Below, piece after piece: positions 1 through 8,482 of a stretch of 64,000 nt of DNA. Each line of letters starts with the position of its first letter. Position 1 is the stretch's first letter. The DNA lies in contig JBPCKT010000109.1 of NCBI GenBank assembly GCA_051004015.1, positions 12,139 to 76,138 of the forward strand, given 5' to 3'. The position numbers were made by a program, and so were the translations under genes. The stretch is from SXOA01 sp051004015. Its GTDB lineage: Bacteria; Planctomycetota; Planctomycetia; Pirellulales; Pirellulaceae. A model generated the notes under the pieces. The model searched no databases. It was not told where the DNA came from and was given only the letters and a program-made list of their open reading frames with translations.

Positions 1-182
1 GGAACAGTCACGGTAAAGCCCAGGCCACAGTCGCATTGATAGGCGCGTGTGCGAAGCTCGCGCTCGGGGATGGGCTGGTGGAGATATGCCTCGGGGGCGT
101 ATTGAACGGATTCGCCGCACAAGGCGACCTGGGCGCTTCCGCAACGCGGGCAGCGAGGTCGTTTTGGCTCCAGGTCGGCCAT
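1..182 (-). CDS. Zinc-ribbon-like small protein (3' end cut by window edge)
   Basis: Reading leftward from the ATG at 182 gives at least 60 codons with no stop. The protein starts MADLEPKRPRCPRCGS and has a second cysteine cluster, QCDCG, near residues 49-53. The spaced CPRCG and CDCG knuckles look like a small zinc ribbon, probably a nucleic-acid or protein-interaction module. The C-terminus lies outside the window, so total length and any further domain are unknown. It is divergent in position from nothing obvious; the histidine kinase to its right is on the same strand and ends 57 bases upstream of this start. No specific function can be given. Confidence 0.55.
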   Translation of the reverse strand, partial: MADLEPKRPRCPRCGSAQVALCGESVQYAPEAYLHQPIPERELRTRAYQCDCGLGFTVTV

Positions 183-239
183 CGCAATCGTTGAAATGTG
201 GATCGGGGGAATCCAGTGGCCCAAGAAAACCAGCTAGAA

Positions 240-2615
240 TTAACGAGTTGCGGCCGTCCCACGGATGAGCAGCAATTCCAGCGCCGCCAAATCGACGGGC
301 TTCACCAGATGCGCGGAGCAACCGGCGTCGGCGGATCGCTGCACGTCGTTCTCTTGGCCCCAACCGGTCAGCGCGATAACAAAGACGTCCTGACCGCCTG
401 GCAGTTGGCGGATACGGCGAGTGGCGTCGTAGCCGTTCATCTTGGGCATGCCAACATCCATCAGAATCACCTCGGGCGAAAATTCCGAGGCGACGTCGAT
501 CGCTTGCAGACCGTCTCCGGCGGTGCGGACGTCGTGGCCCTTGATCCGCAGGAGCGTGCTCAGCGTATCGGCGGAATCCTTGTTGTCGTCGACCACCAGG
601 ATCCGCCGCTTCGGCACGGTTGCGGAGGGCGCGGCTCGCGCCGCCGCGCTATCGGCTTCGCCGCCGGCCATCGGCAGCCGCACCACGAACTCGCTCCCTT
701 TGCCGGGGCCGTCGCTGAGGGCATTGATCGTTCCGCCATGCAACTCCACCAGCCGCCGCACGAGCGTCAACCCGATCCCCAGCCCACCTTGGGACCGCTC
801 CAGCGACTCGTCGACTTGCCGGAACATATCGAAGACGTAGGCCAGCGCATCGCAGGCGATGCCGACGCCGTTATCGCGCACGAAGATTGCCACTTCCCGC
901 CCGCGCAGCCGCGCCTCGATTTGGATCTGCCCTCCCGGCTCTGTATATTTCGCGCTGTTGTTAAGCAGGTTCGAGAAAATCTGCGCGAGGCGTGTCGGAT
1001 CGGCGTACAACATGATGGGCTGACCGGGGAGGGTGATCGTCAGCTCATGTCCGGCTGCCTCCATCAGGGGGCGGCTCGTTTCCACCGCCGTCTTCACGAT
1101 GGTCGCCAGGTCCACGCGCTGCTTCCGAAGCTCAATCCGGTCCCGGGTGATTCGGCTGATATCGAGCAGGTCGTCGACGAGGCGCGTGAGCTGCTGCACC
1201 TGGCGGTCCATGATGCTGCGAACATCGCTAGAGACCGCTTCATCGTGGCCGCCGATCCTCAGGACTTCCAGCGCATTTCGAATTGGGGCCAATGGGTTCC
1301 GCAGCTCATGCGCAAGGGTCGCCAGGAATTCATCCTTGCGACGGTCCGCGTCTCGCAGGGCTTGTTCCGCTAGAAAGCGGCGGGTCACATCGCGGGTAAA
1401 GCACCGTGTGTAAGCAAATTTCTCGTCCTCGAAGCAGGCGCTGGAATTGATCAGGACGTGCTTGATCGATCCATCCTTGCACCGCAGGCGGGCCGGATAA
1501 TTCTCCAGGATTTCCCCCTGCCGCAGCTTCCGCAGAATCTCGGCGATCACCTCCGGGTCCGCATGGAACTCCGTGATGGAGCGGCCGATGTATTCCTCGG
1601 CGGCATAGCCGAGCAGCGTATACTCCGCTTTGTTGGCCCACAGGATGGTGCCGTCCGCTCCCACTTTGTGGAGCCCTTCCGTAGCGTTCTCAAAGAAGTC
1701 CGCCAACTCGCGCTCCCGCCTCACCAGAACCTGTTCCACTTCCACGCGGTGAGCGATCTCGGCCTCCAGCGACTGGGCCTTCTGTTGCAGCAAGCTGATG
1801 GCCCGCAAACGATCGTCGGGATCATGCAAGGCGGCGTAACTCTCCGCGGGGATGACCCGCGAATGGCACGAACAAACACCACGGAACGGTTCGGCCTGGG
1901 TTTCGTCATCGAACCCTTGAATGGGGTACGCGCAAAACAGTGCAAAGCGGTGCTGCTTGCTCAGCTCGTTCCAGAGCTCCTCGAGACGAATGGCTGCCTC
2001 CCGGTTGCCATCGGCCCAAAGCAGCGCGACCATTTCTCCAAAGGCATGGATTCGCCGCTCGCCGCTCGCCAACTGGGCGATGACCGCGCCCACCGTGTCC
2101 TTGAAGCGTTGTGGATCGGGGGAGCCGTCCACCATGAACTTCGCCAATGTTTCGGCGGCATCGAGCAGTATGTATTGACCAGCGGACTCGGCTTGGGAAA
2201 TTTGCACCCCACAGGCCGCTAGCTTTCTTTGCAGCGCGTCACGATGCTCGGCTGTGGCGATAACGACGCTGGCCTTGCCCTGCGTCAAACCAGCCCCCAC
2301 GAACCCACTCACGGAATCAATGAGGTAGTCGTCGTTCTCGTAGAATTGTACAAAGTGATCCGACTCCCCCATCAAGCTCCAATCGACGTGGGGGGCAAAC
2401 GACTCATCCGTCAGGTTGGACACGTCCGCCGAGCAGAGGACCGCTTCCAGGTCCTCATGCAAGTAAATTCGGTAGCCATTCTGGGGGTGCCGCCTGGGCT
2501 TGAGCTTGCCAGACCGATCCCAATTGCGGAGGGTTGCCGTGGAAACCCCCAGAAAGGAGGCGGCCTCACCGACAGTCTTGTATACCGAAAAATTGGGTTT
2601 TGCAGAGGGAATCAT
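240..2615 (-). CDS. Hybrid histidine kinase with N-terminal MerR-type HTH and MEDS sensor domain
   Basis: 791 residues from the ATG at 2615. An upstream in-frame extension is possible but would run through a tandem repeat. Domain order: MerR-like HTH at about 12-55 (TVGEAASFLGVSTATLRNW); MEDS domain at about 80-235 (HFVQFYENDDYLI); coiled segment 265-303; PAS at about 304-415; HisKA with phospho-acceptor His436 in LAHELRNP; HATPase with N-box near 550 and DNGVG at 581-585; C-terminal receiver at about 671-790 with phospho-Asp720. MEDS is known from the DcmR regulator and related signalling proteins and is thought to bind small ligands. The fusion suggests one polypeptide that senses, phosphorylates and may bind DNA. 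There is no transmembrane segment, so it is probably cytoplasmic. The REC-GGDEF gene lies directly upstream on the same strand. Confidence 0.85.
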   Translation of the reverse strand: MIPSAKPNFSVYKTVGEAASFLGVSTATLRNWDRSGKLKPRRHPQNGYRIYLHEDLEAVLCSADVSNLTDESFAPHVDWSLMGESDHFVQFYENDDYLIDSVSGFVGAGLTQGKASVVIATAEHRDALQRKLAACGVQISQAESAGQYILLDAAETLAKFMVDGSPDPQRFKDTVGAVIAQLASGERRIHAFGEMVALLWADGNREAAIRLEELWNELSKQHRFALFCAYPIQGFDDETQAEPFRGVCSCHSRVIPAESYAALHDPDDRLRAISLLQQKAQSLEAEIAHRVEVEQVLVRRERELADFFENATEGLHKVGADGTILWANKAEYTLLGYAAEEYIGRSITEFHADPEVIAEILRKLRQGEILENYPARLRCKDGSIKHVLINSSACFEDEKFAYTRCFTRDVTRRFLAEQALRDADRRKDEFLATLAHELRNPLAPIRNALEVLRIGGHDEAVSSDVRSIMDRQVQQLTRLVDDLLDISRITRDRIELRKQRVDLATIVKTAVETSRPLMEAAGHELTITLPGQPIMLYADPTRLAQIFSNLLNNSAKYTEPGGQIQIEARLRGREVAIFVRDNGVGIACDALAYVFDMFRQVDESLERSQGGLGIGLTLVRRLVELHGGTINALSDGPGKGSEFVVRLPMAGGEADSAAARAAPSATVPKRRILVVDDNKDSADTLSTLLRIKGHDVRTAGDGLQAIDVASEFSPEVILMDVGMPKMNGYDATRRIRQLPGGQDVFVIALTGWGQENDVQRSADAGCSAHLVKPVDLAALELLLIRGTAATR

Positions 2616-2620
2616 CGGGG

Positions 2621-2640
2621 CATACCTTGCCATACCTTGC
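2621..2640. repeat. Two perfect tandem copies of a 10-bp unit upstream of the hybrid kinase start
   Basis: The unit CATACCTTGC occurs twice back to back, starting five bases upstream of the kinase ATG at 2615 as read on the minus strand. The position could mark an operator for the kinase's own MerR-like domain. It could equally be chance slippage. Each copy also supplies an in-frame ATG on the minus strand. Confidence 0.5.
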
Positions 2641-2900
2641 CAATGGTTGTGATGCCAGTGCAACTTACCCAGAGGACTTGCGGAGCACAATAGTTGGCGG
2701 AATCTTTTTTTGAGCGAACTTCCCCGGCCGAGGGCCAAGGGGCTTTTCCCGGTAACTTATGTCGGGCGAAAGAGAGAGTCTGACGCGCGTCCTCGTCCGG
2801 CAACTCCTGAAGGTCACAGGATGGACAAGCGACAAGGAAGCCGACCCGATGCAGTGGGCATAGGCCACTCTTGGAACAACCTCAGCTTGTCCCAAGGAGG

Positions 2901-4610
2901 CTACAGCGGCGCTGGAGCCCGCTCCGTTTCCTGCATCCTTGCTTCTCTGAAATTCGTCGCGGCGACCAACTCGGCATGGGCGTTGGGCTGCTGGTCCAGG
3001 TCAATGTCGGCCAGCATTTCACCTTCATAGGGCTCGTCAGCGAAGCGGGAGAAGACCAACAGGTCGGTGACGAGATCTTGCAGCCGCGAAGCGCCGCCGA
3101 CGACGCAGGGGACCAGGTCGGTGGTTTTTCCGTGGACCCGGCGGGCCAGGTCGGCGGCTTCCGCGGTGACGGAGCGGACCAGGTGGCTGATGCGCTGCCG
3201 CGGGCTGATTTTTCCCGTGAGGGCGGCAATCGCCTGGTTTGCCGCGGCTGCTTCGGCCTCAACGCCGGTGCCTTGCTTGACGGCCAGCAGGTTACTGAAG
3301 AACCGCAAGAGGCTGCCGCGATTGATCAGGCCGGTCGGCTTGCCGTCCTTGACGATGACCACGCTGCGGATCGTCACGCGGCAAAGGAATTCATAGACCA
3401 GCATGGCGGTCGTTTCTTCTTCATAGAAGACCACGTTCCGCTGCATCACGTTCCCCACGGTCAGGTGCCACCAGTCCTGCCGCAGCATGGTCGTCATGAC
3501 GTCCTTTTCGGAGAGGATGCCGACCAGCTTCCCTTCGGCGTCCACCACGGGGGCGGAGCCGATGCGGAAGCGGAGAAAGTACTCGCAGGCCGAACCCAGG
3601 GTGTCGTAGCGGTGCAATGAAGCCACCAGGCTCATGACGGTCCGGGCGGGGACGTGTTGCAAGAGCTCGGCGGGAGTTCGATGTTTTCCCGCGGGGCGGT
3701 GCGAGGAAAGCGAGCCGAACGCCGTGACTCGATCGCGGCCGGAGCGTTTGGAAACCAGCATCGCCTGCTCGGCCATATCCACGAGCTGCTCAACGGTATT
3801 GGTATCCTCCCGCCGCTCGGCGGTCCCGAAGCTGGCGGAGACGCAGAGCTCGCTCCCCCCCTCGATCGGAATCCGGATGGCCTTGATGAGGTTCCGCATC
3901 CGCTCGGCCCATTGGGCGGCGCCCCCTTCCCGCGATTCCGGCAGAACCGCGCAGAATTCCTCGCTGCCGAAGCGGCCGATCATGTCGCCGGCCCGGGCGT
4001 TGCCGACCAGGATGTGCGATACGCGCCGCAGAGCTTCGTCACCCACGGCATGGCCGAATTTGTCGTTGATCTGCTTGAGCTGGTCAATGTCGAGCAGCAC
4101 GCAAGACATGCCGCTGCTCGATCGCTGGCTGCGGGCGAGCTCCTTTTCCATCAATTCCAGGAGCGCTCCGCGAGTCAATAGTCCGGTGAGCGGATCTTTG
4201 AGTCCCAGCTCTAGAAGCCGTTGCTCGAGCCCGATCACCCGCGAGCCGCTTCGCAGCCGGGCCATCAACTCGTCCCGGTCGAGGGGTTTTTTGCAGAAGT
4301 CATCCGCGCCGGCTTCCAGCCCCCGGACAATGTCGGGGGTCGAGGTGCGGATCGTGAACAGAATGGTGTAGATGTAGTTGATTCGCTGCTGGTCTCGCAC
4401 CCAGCGGCAGAGAGCCAAGCCATCCATGACGGGCATTTCCCAGTCCGTGAGCAGGATTTGCGGGCGCTCCTTCTCGATGATCGCAATCGCCTCGCGGCCA
4501 TTCTCGGCGGTTTTGACCTGATAGCCGGCCAATTCCAACCACTTGGAAATCAGCCGCCGCATCGCCGGGTCATCGTCGACCAGCAAAACTTTGTTCGGTT
4601 GCTCGTACAT
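2901..4610 (-). CDS. Response regulator: receiver, GGDEF and tandem CBS domains
   Basis: 569 residues from the ATG at 4610; a TTG at 4622 is the alternative start. The N-terminal receiver begins NKVLLVDDDPAMRR, with the phospho-Asp in LLTDWEMPVMDG. A GGDEF domain follows: it begins DPLTGLLTRGALL, has an intact RxxD product-inhibition motif (RAGD), and its signature reads GSEEF instead of GGDEF/GGEEF. Two CBS motifs follow (VMSLVASLHRYDTLG and VGNVMQRNVVFYEEE), then about 90 residues of helical tail. If active it would make cyclic di-GMP under control of phosphorylation, and CBS pairs usually bind adenine nucleotides. The Ser in place of the second Gly may weaken or abolish cyclase activity. 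Its place upstream of the hybrid kinase suggests they may be a functional pair. Confidence 0.82.
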   Translation of the reverse strand: MYEQPNKVLLVDDDPAMRRLISKWLELAGYQVKTAENGREAIAIIEKERPQILLTDWEMPVMDGLALCRWVRDQQRINYIYTILFTIRTSTPDIVRGLEAGADDFCKKPLDRDELMARLRSGSRVIGLEQRLLELGLKDPLTGLLTRGALLELMEKELARSQRSSSGMSCVLLDIDQLKQINDKFGHAVGDEALRRVSHILVGNARAGDMIGRFGSEEFCAVLPESREGGAAQWAERMRNLIKAIRIPIEGGSELCVSASFGTAERREDTNTVEQLVDMAEQAMLVSKRSGRDRVTAFGSLSSHRPAGKHRTPAELLQHVPARTVMSLVASLHRYDTLGSACEYFLRFRIGSAPVVDAEGKLVGILSEKDVMTTMLRQDWWHLTVGNVMQRNVVFYEEETTAMLVYEFLCRVTIRSVVIVKDGKPTGLINRGSLLRFFSNLLAVKQGTGVEAEAAAANQAIAALTGKISPRQRISHLVRSVTAEAADLARRVHGKTTDLVPCVVGGASRLQDLVTDLLVFSRFADEPYEGEMLADIDLDQQPNAHAELVAATNFREARMQETERAPAPL

Positions 4611-4622
4611 AACTATCGGCAA

Positions 4623-4907
4623 TCCATTCGCAGCTTCGGCTGCAACCAGCGTTCGTTCTAGCCATCACGGAGTTTCGGCAACTGCCATAGCGCGCGACTT
4701 AGCCCGTGCCTTGGAAACCCTAGGTCAAGCTTCAGAATTCAACCGTCCAAGTTTCGGTTTGGGCTTGCCAGCGATTCGCCGGTAAATCCGGTCGTGCGGG
4801 CGGCGACGAGGGCATCCACCGGTTAGCGGCGCACCTGCGGGTGGAATATCATGACCGTAGTGCAAATCCTGCACATTCCGCCCTTCCCATACCGGACCTC
4901 TTGTTCC
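4623..4907. other. Divergent intergenic region between response regulator and haem-binding protein
   Basis: This region separates two genes read in opposite directions, so promoters for both should lie here. I see no strong sigma-70 boxes and no convincing ORF. An in-frame ATG at 4851 could extend the haem-binding protein by 19 residues, but the signal peptide reads better from 4908. Confidence 0.4.
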
Positions 4908-7900
4908 ATGCGCTGCATATTCCTCCGCCCATGTCTTCTGTTCCCTATCTCCTGTCTCCTCTTCTGTTTCCTATCCTCTGCCCTCTGCCCTCCCTCCTCT
5001 TCCGCCCAAGAAGACCCCTTCGCCCTCGGCGTCCGCACCACCCCCTGGCTCAAGCCGGAGGAGGAGCAGAAGAAGTTCAAGCTCCCTGAAGGTTTTGAAA
5101 TCAATCTAGTGGCGGCGGAGCCGGATATTCAAAAGCCGCTGAATATGCAGTTCGATGAGAAAGGGCGGATCTGGCTCACCTGCTCGGTGGAGTATCCCTA
5201 CGCCGCTCCGCTCGATAAGCCGGCGCGCGACAGCATCCGCGTGCTGGAAGATACCGACGGAGACGGGCGGTTCGAGAAGGTGACGGTTTTTGCCGACGGC
5301 CTGAACATCCCCATCGGCATCTATCCGTGGAAGGGGGGCTGCATCGCCTGGTCGATTCCCAATATCTGGCATTTCGAGGACACGGATGGCGACCTCAAAT
5401 GTGACAAGCGGACGAAGCTGTACGGGCCGTTCGATCACACCCGCGACGTCCACGGCAACTGCAACGCCTTCCGCCGCGGGTTCGACGGCTGGGTTTATGC
5501 CTGCCACGGCTTCAACAACGACAGCCATGTGAAAGGGAAAGACGAACACGAAGTCCACCTCAACAGCGGCAACACCTTCCGCTTCAAGCTCGACGGCAGC
5601 CGCATCGAGCATTTCACGCATGGGCAGGTGAACCCGTTCGGCATGTGCTTTGACGAGCTGTTCAACATCTTCACCGCCGACTGCCACAGCAAGCCGATCT
5701 ACCAGCTTCTCCGCGGCGGCTATTACCCCAGCTTCGGCAAGCCGGATGACGGCCTGGGCTTCGTCCCGCCGATGATGGACCACCTGCACGGCAGCACCGC
5801 CATCTGCGGCCTGACGACCTACACCGGCGACAACTTTCCCCAGGAATATCGCGGCCACTTCTTCAGCGGCAACGTCATGACAAGCCGCATCAACCGGAAC
5901 AAGCCCGAGTACCACGGCAGCACGATCAAAGCGATCGAGCAGCCCGACTTCCTCAGCACGAGCGACCCCTGGTTCCGCCCCGTCGACATCCACATCGGCC
6001 CCGACGGCGCGATGTACATCCTCGACTTCTACAACCGGATCATCGGCCACTACGAAGTCCCGCTCCCCCACCCCGGCCGTGACCGAACCAGCGGACGAAT
6101 TTGGCGGGTGGCTTACAAGGGGAACGCCGAGGAGACGAAGCCGGCGGAGAAACCGGGGTCGATTGATTTGACGAAGATGAGCGTGAAGGAGCTGATTAGG
6201 CAACTTGACCAGCCGAATTTGGAGCAACGGCTGAGGGTGCAGCATTGGATTACGGACGTTAAGGGAGCAGGAGCTACCAACGAACTCAAGCAGACTTGGC
6301 AAAACTCTGAATCGCTTCAACAAAAATTACATGTTGTTTGGGCTCTTGAACATTTGCAGCCATTGGATTTCAAGCAGCAACTTAAGGAAATGCTAGGTGA
6401 GGAATCGATCCTTCTAACGCATATTGTGCGAGCAATTGGCAGTCGCCCCGATTGGCTCACAAGTGGATATGGCGAGTTGTTGCAGTTAGGGGTCCATAAT
6501 CGGAACTCGTTCACGAAGCGAGCATCAGCGGAAGCCTGTGCTTTTCGGCCCGATAATAAAACAGTTCCGATGCACATCATTAAGAAGCTGTTTCTCTGGG
6601 ATTCGAGCACGAATGTCGGCGACGACTTGCTTAACTATGCGCTCAGAATGGCCTTTCGGAATTATCTGAACTCGCTTGACGACTTGTCGCCGATCTATGA
6701 GCACGAGATTCTCGGTAAGGGTCAGAGGGTGATAGCGCCGATTTTTTTGTCGATCAACTCTCCAAAGTCAGCAGAGTTTTTGATTCGTTTTCTTCAGAGC
6801 GGCGAAGATCCAGGCGACAAACTGCTTTCTTATGTAAATCATGCTGCTCGCTATGCACCTGCAAGCGGCGTGAAGCCATTGGCGGAATATACCCGCAAGA
6901 AGTTTCCCAGTGAAATCGATTTCCAGTCGGGCGTTCTCAACTTGCTCCATGCCAGCGTCACAAAGAGAGGAGAAAACGCAGACCATTTACTCGGCGAATG
7001 GGGTGAAGAACTGGCAAGAAAGCTCCTTTCCCTCGACAAAGATTCCGCCATCCCCTGGACCAACTTTCCCGTCGAAGGCCTCTCCGCCAGTGAAAGCCCT
7101 TGGGTCCTTCAGCAGCGGGTGAGTCAGGACGGCGACAAGGACTCGTTCTTCTTCAACAGCCTCGCTAAGGGAGAGCAGAAGACCGGCATCTATCGCAGCA
7201 GCAGTTTTCCGCTGCCGGCAATGCTTAGCTTCTGGTGCGCGGGACATGATGCGATTCCCTCAGTGCCGCTGGGAAAGAAAAACTTCATCCAGCTCAAGGA
7301 TGCCAAAACGGGCGAAATTCTGGCTTCGTCGCCGCCGCCGAGGAATGATATCGCTCAGAAGATCCAGTGGGATCTGAAAGCGACCCGGCCGCTTGAAGCG
7401 GCCGGGCCGCTCCGCCAAGGCTACGTCGAAATCGTCGACGGCGACACCGGCAGCGGCTACGCCTGGCTCGCCGTCGGCCGGTTTTCCGTTCCCGGTCTCA
7501 ACCCCAGCAAGCAATCGCAGCATCAAATAGCCGCCGCCGAAATCGCCGGCAAACTCAAGCTCCAGTCCCTCCGCGGCGACTTCGTGAAAGTCCTCGTCGC
7601 CACCAACACCGACGGCGCAGCCCGCGGCGCGATCGGCCAGATGCTCCTCGCCCTCCATCCCGACAGCCGGGCCGCAGCGCTCGTCGCGGTGATTGGCGAT
7701 CCGATCCTTGCGGAGAATATCCGTCCCAAACTAGGCGAAGCCATTGCCAGTCGTGACGCCAAGAAACTCGACGAAGCTTTGAAGCTTGCCGTGAAAGAAG
7801 TCCCCCACCGCCTGCAAACGACAATGGCCGAGATTCTGGCCGGCGACAAAGATGGCATCGAATCACTTCTGGCCCTCGTTAACTCCGGCAATCTCGCGCC

Positions 7901-8477
7901 GCGGCTGCTCACCTCTCCAAACGTCAGCACGAAGCTGCAAACGGCTGGCAACGACGACCAGAACAAGAAAGTCGTTGAACTAACTGCCAGTTTGCCCTCC
8001 GTCAACGAGCAAATCGAAAAGCTCCTCACCGAGCGGCGGGCGAACTACGCCAAAGCCAACACAAACCTGGAAAACGGGGCTGCCCTGTTCACCAAGCACT
8101 GCGCCGCCTGCCATCAGATCGAAGGTAAGGGATTCGTCATCGGCCCGCAGCTCGACGGCATCGGCCTCCGGGGCGTCGAGCGGCTCATTGAAGACCTCCT
8201 CGATCCCAATCGCAACGTCGACGTCGCTTTCCGCACCACCACCCTCATGACCGACGACGGCCAGGTCATTTCCGCCCTGGTGCGCCGTGAGGAAGGGGCC
8301 CTGCTCGTCCTCGTCGATAACAAAGGGAAGGAGTTCACCCTCCCCAAAGCCAGCATCGAGCGACAGAAAAAGACCGACCTCTCGCTTATGCCCGCGAACG
8401 TCCACGAAATCGTCACGCCGCAGGAGTTTTATGATCTCATCGGGTATTTGGCGTCCCAACGGACCAAGAAGGAGTAA
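4908..8477 (+). CDS. PVC-type haem-binding CxxCH protein (membrane-bound dehydrogenase-like)
   Basis: 1189 residues from the ATG at 4908, chosen because it begins a compact signal peptide (MRCIFLRPCLLF...) ending near SSSAQEDP. Residues from about 35 to 400 are a glucose-dehydrogenase-like beta-propeller of the planctomycete type (KLPEGFEINLVAAEPDIQKP, DGPDGAMYILDFYN-like blade motifs). A HEAT-like helical region follows. The C-terminal domain is a cytochrome c fold with CAACH, and a distal Met is plausible. Such proteins are expanded in Planctomycetes and Verrucomicrobia, are exported, and are presumed to oxidise sugars or related substrates, though the substrate is unknown. Bases about 6230-7030, covering the helical part, look visibly richer in A and T than both flanks. 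Confidence 0.87.
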   Translation: MRCIFLRPCLLFPISCLLFCFLSSALCPPSSSAQEDPFALGVRTTPWLKPEEEQKKFKLPEGFEINLVAAEPDIQKPLNMQFDEKGRIWLTCSVEYPYAAPLDKPARDSIRVLEDTDGDGRFEKVTVFADGLNIPIGIYPWKGGCIAWSIPNIWHFEDTDGDLKCDKRTKLYGPFDHTRDVHGNCNAFRRGFDGWVYACHGFNNDSHVKGKDEHEVHLNSGNTFRFKLDGSRIEHFTHGQVNPFGMCFDELFNIFTADCHSKPIYQLLRGGYYPSFGKPDDGLGFVPPMMDHLHGSTAICGLTTYTGDNFPQEYRGHFFSGNVMTSRINRNKPEYHGSTIKAIEQPDFLSTSDPWFRPVDIHIGPDGAMYILDFYNRIIGHYEVPLPHPGRDRTSGRIWRVAYKGNAEETKPAEKPGSIDLTKMSVKELIRQLDQPNLEQRLRVQHWITDVKGAGATNELKQTWQNSESLQQKLHVVWALEHLQPLDFKQQLKEMLGEESILLTHIVRAIGSRPDWLTSGYGELLQLGVHNRNSFTKRASAEACAFRPDNKTVPMHIIKKLFLWDSSTNVGDDLLNYALRMAFRNYLNSLDDLSPIYEHEILGKGQRVIAPIFLSINSPKSAEFLIRFLQSGEDPGDKLLSYVNHAARYAPASGVKPLAEYTRKKFPSEIDFQSGVLNLLHASVTKRGENADHLLGEWGEELARKLLSLDKDSAIPWTNFPVEGLSASESPWVLQQRVSQDGDKDSFFFNSLAKGEQKTGIYRSSSFPLPAMLSFWCAGHDAIPSVPLGKKNFIQLKDAKTGEILASSPPPRNDIAQKIQWDLKATRPLEAAGPLRQGYVEIVDGDTGSGYAWLAVGRFSVPGLNPSKQSQHQIAAAEIAGKLKLQSLRGDFVKVLVATNTDGAARGAIGQMLLALHPDSRAAALVAVIGDPILAENIRPKLGEAIASRDAKKLDEALKLAVKEVPHRLQTTMAEILAGDKDGIESLLALVNSGNLAPRLLTSPNVSTKLQTAGNDDQNKKVVELTASLPSVNEQIEKLLTERRANYAKANTNLENGAALFTKHCAACHQIEGKGFVIGPQLDGIGLRGVERLIEDLLDPNRNVDVAFRTTTLMTDDGQVISALVRREEGALLVLVDNKGKEFTLPKASIERQKKTDLSLMPANVHEIVTPQEFYDLIGYLASQRTKKE

Positions 8478-8482
8478 GTGCG

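Noticed and set aside
198..1373. 391-codon plus-strand frame opposite the hybrid kinase
   Set aside because: Reads antisense to a clear kinase/receiver gene, has no family features, and follows the GC-rich third-position pattern of the true strand.
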